NCBI GenBank assembly: GCA_021229015.1 | Contig: CM037781.1 | Span: forward strand, 65,554,035 to 65,618,034 | Source: Solen grandis | Lineage: Eukaryota > Mollusca > Bivalvia > Adapedonta > Solenidae | Length of the DNA stretch: 64,000 nt | Reading direction: 5' to 3' | Shown here: in pieces, positions 11,809-19,745 of the stretch | How the letters are laid out: every line of letters begins with the position of its first letter | How positions within the stretch are numbered: the stretch's first letter is position 1 | Position numbers and translations under genes: made by a program | Notes under the pieces: model-generated | Told to the model about the DNA's origin: nothing | Databases searched by the model: none | The model's input: only the letters and a program-made list of their open reading frames with translations

Positions 11809-14717
11809 AGAGAGAGAGAGAGAGAGAGAGAGTTTGCAGTATTCAATGATCTGCTGTTTGCTTAAACAATATTTTTTCAATAACTTTAACAAGGACTTCC
11901 TATCTCTGTTTTATATGCATTTGACTTAGTAAACATATTTATTGTAATTCGAGTAAATTTGTTCGTGTAATACCATCTCACAGTTTGCTCATTATTTCAC
12001 TTCGTCTGAAGTCGCGAATGTCTAATATATCTGAGTTAAAAAAAATGCCATAGCGGTCACGTGACGCCAAATTGCATGATGAAGGTCGTGTAGCTTAAAA
12101 CGATATTTAGCCATCTCATTAAGTTTTTTTTTGTGTTTTTTTTTAGTGCAAAATTAAGTATGGAATTTCTTTAGATGCATGGACACGAAAAAGGAAGTTT
12201 TTTTAAAGGAAAAAAATGTGTAAAAATTTCACCTTTAAGGAACAATGAAGATAAGCAATTTGAAATTCAAGCGACCAATAACGCATGACGCACTAGAAAC
12301 GATGTGACTTGACTTGACTATTTGAGTTTACCGTCGCTTCGACAGTATTTCAGTCATATAGCGACGTCCAGCTAATTACAGGTGGAGGTAGACCCCGAAT
12401 AGAACCACCGACCTACCGCAAGCGCACTAGAAATGTATTTGCTATTTGTGTTCAAAAAGATTAAAAAAAAATTTAAAACAAACATCTACACTAATGGAGC
12501 CCGTTATTTGGGTATTGCAATATTTGTCTTCAGGACATCCATTTCTTCAGGTTTTAATTTTCAGATACAGTCTCAGAGTTTGCCATTTAGTTTGACATTT
12601 TATCATAGATCTAGTGGCGTAGAATATACATCGGTTTGGAAACTAAAGTTTATCTATTAAATATTTAAATATAATAGTTCATGTCTAGATCGTTAATACC
12701 AGAGAGAGAGAGAGAGAGAGAGACTCAATACATCTTAAAATAATTATTTATAAAGTACATCATATACTTTATAACTTGTACCTTCTCGATATTAATAGCC
12801 AATAACGATATATCCATATTTAGTTTCGCTCAAAGACTTTCACTTATTCGTATACATCTAAACGCTACTCGTATATACTTGGTTGAAGACAATTTACTGC
12901 AGAATCATTAATTTTCGTGGAGGACTAATTTTCGTTGATTTCATGGATGACATTATCCTCGAATATTATTCCCACGGAAAAAAAACAGTTTATTTCATAC
13001 ACCTCATGTTTTCTAGAACATGGTTCCACCAATATATGTTCCAACGATATTGTTTTAATCACAGATTCCACGAAATTAATGTCAACGAAAATAAATGATT
13101 TTACAGTAAAATATTGATTAAAATACGTGATTTTCTTAATAGTGTTTTACATAGTATGTACTTGTATGTTTTATCCCCATGGGCTTACAAGTAAAATGGA
13201 ATAAAACTATTTTGTAATATAACTGTGACACAGATATATGTATTAAAGATGAAATTCCAGACATATTATACTTAATGTTTGCTGATGATATTGAGAAAAC
13301 GGCCAGCACGTTACAGTACTTACAGAATTAATGTTTTTTGCCAGTCCACTGGAATGGAAGTCTATCTTGACGAATCCAATATTATAGTTATTCGAAATGG
13401 TGAAACTTAAAAAATACGTAAGAAGAAAACCGTCCGTGTATGAAACATGGGACTACTGCATGTATTGGCATTGAACTTATCCTAGAAAGAAACCCTAAAT
13501 CATTTGTTTTCCCATAAAATCTATGACACAGTGCTTCAAGTTGCCACAGGGAAAATAATCATGTAAATGACGCTTTTTACAAAATGTATGTTCTGGGAAA
13601 AATGACAGAAGCGTCGTGAAGCTATGGATATGCAATACATGTTTTGATGTATGAAATTGCGCCATTAAACAAATCTACAACTGTACAGGATTTTTTTTAA
13701 AAATGGGAAAAGCATGTGTCATACCCCCCCCCCCCCCCCCCCCCCCTGCACCATATTTTGTTCAGATCTAGCAACTAGTGACTTTTTTCTATTTCCCATA
13801 TTATGAAATAATAAAAAGCTAAAAATGCGTTAAGACATAAATAAACAATATCAGTATGTTGTAAATAATATATATTGATGAGACATGACTACATGAATCT
13901 AAAAACGCCATCGTGTAGCACTGACATTTAGACTTACTTAGTATTTTCTATTGCCATTAGTCATTTAACGATTGCTATTTTAAAACGTCGCTGATGCCGT
14001 GGCTAGACTCGAACCCGGGACCTCCAGATTATTCCTTTTACTATGTTATCATCAGCACTCACCTATATGGCACAATGATGGCGACCCTGTCCCGGGCCCG
14101 GCACTCCAGGGGTTGGTACGAGCCCCCTGGACGGAGACGCTTCAGAGTCGAACTGTTGTACACATCTTCTACTGTCATGTTTTCCGTTATTCCGAGTTTC
14201 CCGACTATAAAATAAAGAGAAGGAGACGTTACTTTTAATATTCAAAACAGTCGTATACTGAAGACATGAGAGACGTTATAAAAAAGACTACTCTGGTTTT
14301 GATCTTTCTGTTATCAAAAATTATGAAAGTGATATTTTTACCGAGATTTGGCGGTGTTTCGGGACACGAGACATTCGGCACGTGAACTGGATCTGAAGTC
14401 CCTGGTACTTTCGGTTTCCAGCAATCGCATCCTTTTTCAATCTTATCTTGCTGATTTGGTTTATTCAACAATAACTCGTCTCTTAGTTTTGATACTTTTC
14501 GACCATATTTCAGAGACTTGTAAAAATCAATTGTGATACGTTCGTTTTCATTATGGACAGAGAAGAAAAACAGCACACCACTGATTGCCACGTAAAACAC
14601 AAGGAAACAAATTACAAGTAGCTTAATCCGGCCTGCCACGAATACCCGGCGCAGTATAATGTTCATTATCCACCCTAGAAAATGGAACTTAATTTCCAAA
14701 AGTTTAACTGTACCCAA
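6593..14717 (-). CDS. B4GALT: beta-1,4-galactosyltransferase-family enzyme, complete gene of 7 coding exons
   Basis: Golgi type II glycosyltransferase (GT7 family) that would transfer Gal or a related sugar from a UDP-sugar to terminal GlcNAc/Glc. Exons, all on the minus strand: 14717-14342, 14204-14063, 9175-9082, 8617-8430, 7960-7838, 7149-7045 and 6794-6593. Their lengths (376, 142, 94, 188, 123, 105, 202) sum to 1230 nt, giving 409 residues plus stop, and each GT..AG junction is in phase. Seen: a membrane anchor at about residues 33-54, the CPETPPNL and GGSYQPLEC signatures, LLQRQQL, DVD (236-238), LPYEHYTGGV, and YFGWGKEDDD (295-304). The Tyr equivalent to bovine Tyr289 is kept (residue 273), which by established mutagenesis favours UDP-Gal over UDP-GalNAc. 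The Met and His that bind metal in vertebrate enzymes align to Glu328 and Gly331, so metal use or activity may differ. The start could be Met1 or Met18 (14666), the latter giving a more usual short cytoplasmic tail. Family membership is certain; donor specificity is inferred. Confidence 0.9.
7045..7149 (-). CDS. B4GALT: B4GALT exon 6: divergent metal-binding segment
   Basis: The exon reads RVLLARYKLDRPEPAVG and then VYFELPGTSDKSNPDNP. It aligns gap-free with the vertebrate RPNAVVGRCRMIRHSRDKKNEPNP segment. The Met and His metal ligands are replaced by Glu and Gly. It is 105 nt with a GTAAAC donor and phase 2 on both sides. Confidence 0.85.
7494..7752 (+). repeat. SINE family A copy in intron 5 of B4GALT
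   Basis: The head is GGTTCGATCCCCGGCCGTG, the body includes AGCTCCCTTGCTTGGCG and GTGACTGGGTGTGG, and the tail is GGTAAACCCAACAAACAAAC. It lies in the intron between exons 5 and 6 and is opposite in orientation to the gene. Confidence 0.75.
7838..7960 (-). CDS. B4GALT: B4GALT exon 5: Tyr289-equivalent and GWGxEDDD
   Basis: The exon reads LPYEHYTGGVVAFTK, then INGFSNSYFGWGKEDDDLHR, containing the flexible-loop Trp and catalytic acidic cluster. It is 123 nt, with acceptor TTTCAG and donor GTCAGT. Lys replaces the usual Gly/Arg just before EDDD. Confidence 0.95.
8264..8351. repeat. 44-bp tandem duplication in intron 4 of B4GALT
   Basis: Two consecutive 44-base copies starting ACTTGGTCATATATGACAAT, apparently identical, so recent. 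Confidence 0.85.
8430..8617 (-). CDS. B4GALT: B4GALT exon 4: DVD motif
   Basis: The exon reads AYPTQFNRGLLANVGF through YTCFIIHDVDLMP to PRHLSVNSSKYGY. The FNR..LLNVG and DVD elements are diagnostic; the second Asp of DVD is a metal ligand in the bovine structure. It is 188 nt, with donor GTAATT, and leaves AA of a Lys codon. Confidence 0.93.
8674..8730. repeat. (TG)n microsatellite
   Basis: About 57 bp of TG in the intron between B4GALT exons 3 and 4. Confidence 0.9.
8783..9070 (+). repeat. SINE family A copy abutting B4GALT exon 3
   Basis: Contains the B-box GGTTCGATTCCCGG, then TTGCTCCCTTGTTGGCG and the tail GGACGTTAAACCCAAGCAAA. Its tail ends about 11 bp before the splice donor of exon 3 (minus-strand sense). 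Confidence 0.75.
9082..9175 (-). CDS. B4GALT: B4GALT exon 3: LLQRQQL segment
   Basis: This 94-nt exon was found by looking for the phase-2-in, phase-0-out exon the gene required. It reads RDRPHQVMLLLYHLHN followed by LLQRQQLHYTIYIVEM, matching the vertebrate FLNNLHPFLQRQQLDYGIYVI segment. The acceptor is TTGCAG and the donor GTTTGT, which is weak. The canonical NRxxHL is changed to DRPHQV. It is tightly flanked by a SINE (tail about 11 bp from the donor) and a TTAA MITE (30 bp from the acceptor). Confidence 0.82.
9206..9404. mobile_element. TTAA-flanked MITE with long hairpin
   Basis: It starts TTAACCTGCTGAATTT and ends CCAGCAGGGTAAGGGTTAA. An internal palindrome at 9300-9361 pairs CCAGCAGTAAAGAGCCAGGC with its inverse. 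A known style of bivalve repeat, non-coding. It ends 30 bp from the acceptor of B4GALT exon 3. Confidence 0.7.
9772..9822. repeat. (CT)n/(GT)n compound microsatellite
   Basis: A short CT run followed by about 46 bp of GT. Confidence 0.9.
11418..11911. repeat. dispersed ~490-bp repeat family, copy 1
   Basis: Shares ordered blocks with copies at 16755-17140 and 48142-48605: AGTCTAAATCTCACAAAAGC, GAAAGTAAATT, AATAAGTCAAGAAATA, AGTACCTGCATGATGATAA, TTTGCAGTATTCAATGATCT and AGGACTTCCTATCT. No reading frame is conserved. This copy has gained a poly-T/GA microsatellite at 11778-11832. Confidence 0.7.
12315..12430 (-). repeat. SINE family B fragment (3' part)
   Basis: Contains TTTACCGTCGCTTCGACAG, TATAGCGACGTCCAGCTAAT and GAACCACCGACCTACCGCAAG, the reverse of the 3' part of the full copy at 53618. 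Truncated before the tRNA-like head. Confidence 0.65.
12700..12722. repeat. (GA)n microsatellite
   Basis: Perfect dinucleotide run in B4GALT intron 2. Confidence 0.9.
12895..13108. mobile_element. MITE with TACTGT...ACAGTA inverted ends, copy 1
   Basis: The ends TACTGCAGAATCATTAATTT and AAATAAATGATTTTACAGTA are inverted repeats. Internal CGTGGAGGACTAATTTTCGT and TTTTCTAGAACAT are shared with the copy at 59064-59255. Confidence 0.7.
13262..13680 (+). pseudogene. decayed non-LTR retrotransposon reverse transcriptase fragment
   Basis: A frame reads CLMFADDIEKTASTLQYLQN, resembling the catalytic (F/Y)xDD block of LINE reverse transcriptases. After a frame change comes MEVYLDESNIIVIRNGE, resembling the following 'vN..KT.vmvF..g' region. 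Several stops and shifts make it dead. Lies in B4GALT intron 2 in the opposite orientation to the gene. Confidence 0.45.
14063..14204 (-). CDS. B4GALT: B4GALT exon 2: start of the catalytic domain
   Basis: The acceptor is TTTATAG and the donor GTGAGT. The exon reads VGKLGITENM, then GGSYQPLEC and VAIIVPYR, the last being the start of the nucleotide-binding segment (FRNR in bovine enzyme). It leaves AG of an Arg codon for the next exon. Together with exon 3 it totals 236 nt, the length I recall for the single corresponding vertebrate exon, so an intron has apparently split that exon here or been lost in vertebrates. Confidence 0.88.
14342..14717 (-). CDS. B4GALT: B4GALT exon 1: cytoplasmic tail, signal anchor, stem
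   Basis: This exon encodes a basic tail, a hydrophobic anchor (about residues 33-54, beginning IKLLVICFLVF), a charged stem and the CPETPPNL motif that opens the catalytic domain. It ends after one base of a Val codon at a GTAAAA donor (14341-14340). Two in-frame Met codons, at 14717 and 14666, are possible starts. The second leaves about 14 residues before the anchor, typical of the family. Confidence 0.85.
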
Positions 14718-15511
14718 TGGTAGAACTATTTAAGAAGTTGTGTATTGTGTTCCTCACATATATGAATTACTAACACACCACCACGGAATATGTTTATAAA
14801 GTGTAGCCCACTCTGTAATACAATACTTAGTTAAGTCTTTGTTTTCCGAATGGTTAAGTTATCTGTGTGTATTGTTAACTTGATCAATCAATATGAATTG
14901 TGTTACCAATTCTCTGTCGTTATAAAGTTACCATGAACAAATTGTAACAGTTATTTTCAGCCTGTTTACAAATCCATTTATCATTCCACCGATACATAGC
15001 ATATAAATAGTTGTAAGTATGACTGTCAGTCTATCTATCAATCTCTCTCTTTCTTTCTTCCTTTCTTTCTGTTTATTTACCCATTCACTTTGTGCGTGCG
15101 TGTATGAGCGTGAATTTTGCTAAAAGAGCTCAATGTTCCGTCGCCCTATAACCGGACAAGCAATATTCTTCAATTATCGGATAAATCAAATGTTCAATCT
15201 ACACATTAATTATACTTATAATTTAATCGCGATGAGAAAAAGAACTTCCTCTCTTACCTTAATGAGGAAGAAAGACCAGTTTGGCACATACTTCATTTAG
15301 TATGACGACGTCATGACGTCAGTTTATTTTTTAGAACTTGTTTCTAAGTCGACATAAAAAAGTAGCATAGCTCCATTATCAATGTTGTATTATAATGATA
15401 TTTTGCTGATTAAGATGGAATTTCCACCTCTGTTGCTGAATTACTTGCTGGTACCTGTATACCGTTTCTTGGCAACTGTTACATAGAGCAGGAGATGATG
15501 CTGATGATCAG

Positions 15512-15542
<31 letters not shown>

Positions 15543-16638
15543 ATTATCAATAATAATATGAATAATAAAATGTAAAGAAATCAATAATTTTCATCGTCAG
15601 TTTATCTCTTTTTTTTTTGTTGACGAAAATGCATAATGATGCCCCCCTCTCTCTCTTTCTCTCTCTCCCTCTTTCAATGATTTGAAAAATATTTGCATAC
15701 ATACATGTCACCGTTTGATATGAAACTTTATCTTAACTTTTTTTCTTGTATCTATTCTTTTCAAAATCTGGATGAACTGATTACGTATAAGATCATATAG
15801 AAATTTACTTCATAAGTCAATAGGTTTTAGACCCAGGTGACAATATACATCATACATAAACAGTACATGACGTACCATGGCGATATATATATATTTAGGT
15901 AAATAAATATGCTGTTTTGAATTTGTAGAACGTACGTGTAAACCTCTTCCTTTCGCTCTGCAAGCACTGAAATTGGAGGATTGTGCTTTAACAAATAAAT
16001 AAAAAAGGGAAAGAATAGCGTTCGGCTTTAGTCATTAACGATATACACATGTAATTGAAATTCGCAAGGAAAATATAAGAAAATGGAATACAATTACTGA
16101 AATGAATTATAGAAATGCATGAAATGATAAATGAATACCATAGCAACATATAGCAAAGCAAATAATAACCTGCCATTTCAGAAATAAGTGATTTAATTAA
16201 ATGAATAAAACAGACAATTAACAGTGTTTACGACATAATTGAAGTGCACAGGCGCCCTGGTCCAAAGGTGAGAGGTTACAAAAAATAAAAAGGGGTGCTG
16301 TAATATCACTTTGGGTTTAGATCTTTGGTAATATGATCAATAACGAGAGACATGACAATTACAGACGTATGGCAATACATGGACATACACAAGAACATAC
16401 AAACTAATAAACACTAACAAAACGACACCGTTACGTACTCGGTCAAGAAAGAAAGTGCCCTTTTCAATTCCTAATAATATCTTCATTGATAATATGTTAA
16501 CTCAGATATAAGTACATCGTCGAATTCCCGCGGCTGACTTATTCCGTTTCTATCGATCGACCGTGGGTGTTCGACGATGATATATGTAATAAACTGTGTA
16601 CATGTAATCGTTGAAGTACCTGTTTATTTAAAAATATC
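14718..16638. other. upstream region of the B4GALT gene, no gene seen
   Basis: AT-rich, with a (GAT)n microsatellite at 15513-15542, CT-rich runs near 15645-15675, and a consensus CRE (TGACGTCA) at 15314-15321. The CRE is about 600 bp upstream of the first Met and could be regulatory or chance. No protein-coding signal. Confidence 0.5.
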
Positions 16639-16754
16639 GAGCTTATTCAAAAATTTCTTTTTCTGTTGAGTTATTCAAAAGGCTGCTAAAACTAGTGTTG
16701 AGGCAAATTGTTTTCTTGAACTACGTCGCGGGATTTCTCATATCCCTGTACAAT

Positions 16755-17140
16755 CGACGATATATGAAAGTAAATTATATCTTATTACAGGACATAACAT
16801 AAACATCAAAATGATATCTTATGTATCAAAATAAGTCAAGAAATATAGAAAAGTACCAGCATGATGATAACTACATAAAATGTGTTGTTTTCTGCTACAA
16901 AGGTTGTATTTAAATCATAATTTAAAGGTTTTTTTTTTTACAATAAATCAAACTGAAAAAAAAATCCTTTCAGTAGAGAAATGATTATTTCATAATTTGG
17001 CTATATTTACTTCTGTGAGTTTTCCATATTTTTTTGATTTATTTATTGAAAGTTTGTAATATTCAATGTCCTGCCGTGTGCCCAATCAAAATTTTCCAAA
17101 GGCTTTAACAGGAGTTTCCTATCCTATCTCTGTTTAATAC
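16755..17140. repeat. dispersed repeat family, copy 2
   Basis: Carries GAAAGTAAATTATATCTTA, AATAAGTCAAGAAATA, AGTACCAGCATGATGATAAC, TTTGTAATATTCAATGTCCT and AGGAGTTTCCTATC in the same order as copies 1 and 3. Begins right after the left inverted repeat. Confidence 0.7.
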
Positions 17141-17595
17141 GTGTTTGGTTAATTTTGCTTCCTGTCAAAGAAATCGGGAGCTGCTACTGTGTCCTGTGAA
17201 GATTGGCTCTCTTTAAAGAAGCACACAGTTCAGTCCCCTTTAAGGTGAGTATGAAAAAATGTCTCAATGATATAGAGTGCTTAATACTGATAGCTGCACC
17301 AGCTTTTGACAATGTTGCTGATACAGCAAATGCTGAAAATATATCTGATGCTGGGTATGATGACCTTGAAAAAGGAAATCCTGTCCATTTTAACTCACCA
17401 GATCGGACAAGTCGGATTTCCAGGGACTCTCACTGTAAGTCCACCATACGCCACCATATGTGCGGTCGGTTTAACAAAAGCTTGCGTGAGCTAATGTTTG
17501 TTGTTGTTTTTACCTTATCAACATCAGAAAGTTTAACGGTGTGGTAGTGTTCATTTTGAGAATTTAAACTTTTCAACTTCGCACACAATGCTTGA

Positions 17596-17640
17596 AAAGC
17601 GAATCTAGAGCTTTCGTCTGTATACTACAGACTTCGTCAG
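17596..17640 (-). ncRNA. hammerhead-ribozyme-like core of a Penelope-like element
   Basis: On the minus strand the order is CTGACGA (17640-17634), a 7-bp perfect stem GTCTGTA/TACAGAC with loop GTA (17632-17616), GAAA (17615-17612), then a weak 2-bp stem GC...GC and TT. This matches the CUGANGA-stem II-GAAA-stem III order of type I hammerheads, whose minimal stem III is typical of Penelope-like retroelements. Caveats: one extra A between CTGACGA and stem II, and no convincing stem I pairing. Probably a decayed terminal repeat of such an element. Confidence 0.5.
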
Positions 17641-18457
17641 CAGAATGACTCTACTGGGGATTAACACCGCCCGATGGTGTGAGTGATGTCAACGTTGAAT
17701 CACAGATGAGCGACAGGTTATGCCGGCCCCCGTCTCGAAAAGAAAATATTAAAATAAAAACATGAGGAATCGAACCTCAGATGACAAATAAACTGAAGAT
17801 TAATTCAGTTTCAGATTAGATTCTCATATAACTGAGATATCTGGTGTTTCATATGTAAACCTACCTCAAAAATTTCCAGAGACAGACGTAATGTGATGCT
17901 TTGTCACAACCAAAATTGTGATAACGCCGAGAATTGCAATAAAATTGCAATAGCTTTATTGTAATTCTGGTTGTACAGGGGTACGAAAATTGCAATAAAA
18001 TTGAGAATTGCAATAAACTTTAAATACACATTCAAGCTTAAGGGTAAGGGTTAACAACAATATTCAAATTGTTTTAGAAACGGATTCCTGGACATTCTGG
18101 GTGTTATTGATTATTGGAAACTTTTATCCAAAATATTGGGGCCAAATTTGCAATAACACTGCAATAAACTTTATTGCAATTCTAATTGTACAGGGATATG
18201 AGAAATCCCGCGAGGCAGTTCAAGAAAACAATTTGCCTCAACACTAGTTTTAGCAGTCTTTTGAAAAACTCAACCGAAAAAGAAATTTTTGAATAAGCTC
18301 ACTTACAAAGAAAAACCTATAGGCCACCATCAAATGCATTCTGTTCACGTTATGTTGGAACTCACGCTCAAAAAAAGTTTCAATGTTATTTGAAAAAAAG
18401 ACCACCATTAAAGAAGCACCAATCATGTTAAACATGAAGCTAACTTGACAAGGGAAA

Positions 18458-18742
18458 ATGGAGTCACAGCCTGGTCCAAAATATCTGATGATGATTTTTG
18501 TTGAATATACAAGGCCAAAAGACGTTGCACGTATTCGGCTCTACTCAAGCCGGTCTGCAAGACAAATCTCTCAGGTTATGCTCTCACATCAGCCATCCTC
18601 ATCGTTGACCTACACAAATACCAATGTGAAGAAAATGATCATCAAGACCATCTCCAATACCATGTTCATCAATAGAGTCGCATATCTTCTAGAGCATCTT
18701 TACCGTTTCAACCGGCAATCCTCAGGCATTTTATTCAGATAG
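18458..18742 (+). pseudogene. possible decayed retroelement ORF with a 2A-like motif
   Basis: A 94-codon frame begins MESQPGPKYLMM. ESxPGP resembles the end of 2A-like peptides (DxExNPGP) found at the start of ORFs in some invertebrate non-LTR retrotransposons, but the required residues D, N and P are not all kept. The remainder is Ser/Thr-rich with no recognised domain. Confidence 0.25.
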
Positions 18743-18904
18743 ACAATCACGTTCGTATTATTCTGCACTTTTCTGGCGTCTTTTTCATGTCTTTATCTTC
18801 TGCAGTGTGAAAGAAACGCACCAAAATGACCAAGTCAGTTTCACAGAAATGACATCCTCTACTTGATGGTCTGCCTCTGCACTATCTGAAACACAACCGT
18901 ACAT

Positions 18905-19745
18905 CAGTCGGGTCTGCTACTGATCCGTTAGGGATAATCTTCGATGATCGTTGTATCTGAGTAGAGAGCTAAGACTGAAGCCGGATCTACAGCCGTTAGG
19001 GATAATCTTCGATGATCGTTGTATCTGAGAAGATGGCTAAGACTGAAGCCGGATCTAAGCCGTTAGGAATAATCTTCGATGGTCGTTGTATCTGAGAACA
19101 GAGCTAAGACAGAAGCCGGGTCACAGCCGTTAGGGATAATCTTCGATGGTCGTTGTATCTGAGAAGATCTACAGCCGTTAGGGATAATCTTCGATGGTCG
19201 TTGTATCTGAGAACAGAGCTAAGACTGAAGCCGGGTCTACAGCCGTTAGGAATAATCCTCGATGGTCGTTGTATCTGAGAACAGAGCTAAGACTGAGGCC
19301 GGGTCTACAGCCGTTAGGGATAATCCTCGATGGTCGTTGTATCTGAGAACAGAGCTCAGACTGAAGCCGGTTCTACAGCCGTAACAAGCTAAGCGAGCCG
19401 GGTCTACAGCCGTTAATAATCCTCGTGGTCGTTGTAATGGTCGTTGTACTGAGACTTAAACAGAGCTAAGACTGAAGCCGGGTCTACAGCCGTTAGGAAT
19501 AATCTCGATGGTCGTTGTATCTGAGAACAGAGCTAAGACTGAGGCCGGGTCTACAGCCGTTAGGGATAATCCTCGATGGTCGTTGTATCTGAGAACAGAG
19601 CTAAGACTGAAGCCGGGTCTACAGCCGTTAGGGATAATCTTCGATGGTCGTTGTATCTGAGAACAGTTCTAAGACTGAGGCCGGGTCTACAGCCGTTAGG
19701 AATAATCTTCGATGGCCGTTGTATCTGAGAACAGAGCTAAGACTG
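18905..19745. repeat. 68-bp minisatellite, about 12-13 copies
   Basis: The unit includes CTAAGACTGAAGCCGGGTCT, ACAGCCGTTAGGGATAATCT and TCGATGGTCGTTGTATCTGA. Copies differ by single bases (AATCTTCGATG versus AATCCTCGATG, GGGATAA versus GGAATAA). Several are truncated, notably around 19140-19165 and 19375-19450. GC-richer than its surroundings and non-coding. Confidence 0.92.

Larger units (their letters stand above)
9823..12894. other. B4GALT intron 2, repeat-derived
   Basis: No exon is visible. Segment 10560-11240 contains two or three diverged repeats of a block with GTGAACATTTCTG, TTTCAAAATCCA and TGACAAAG. The roughly 490-bp dispersed family follows at 11418-11911. Elsewhere AT-rich and featureless. 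Confidence 0.5.
16639..18300. mobile_element. 1.66-kb segment bounded by ~114-bp inverted repeats
   Basis: The sequence starting GAGCTTATTCAAAAATTTCT at 16639-16752 recurs in inverted form at 18188-18300, with only a handful of differences over about 114 bp. Inside lie a copy of the dispersed ~400-490-bp family, a small open frame at 17203-17547 of unknown nature, the hammerhead-like motif at 17596-17640, a T-arm-like segment near 17760-17780, and blocks built of ATTGCAATAAA repeats (17930-18180). It may be a composite DNA transposon or a local inverted duplication. Confidence 0.55.

Noticed and set aside
13992..14030. GGTTCGAGTC-like B box (minus strand) next to B4GALT exon 2, considered as tRNA
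   Set aside because: Only a T-arm-like end is present; probably a SINE remnant.
15314..15321. TGACGTCA (CRE) upstream of B4GALT considered as a promoter element
   Set aside because: A single 8-base match about 600 bp from the first Met is not enough; noted only in the region description.
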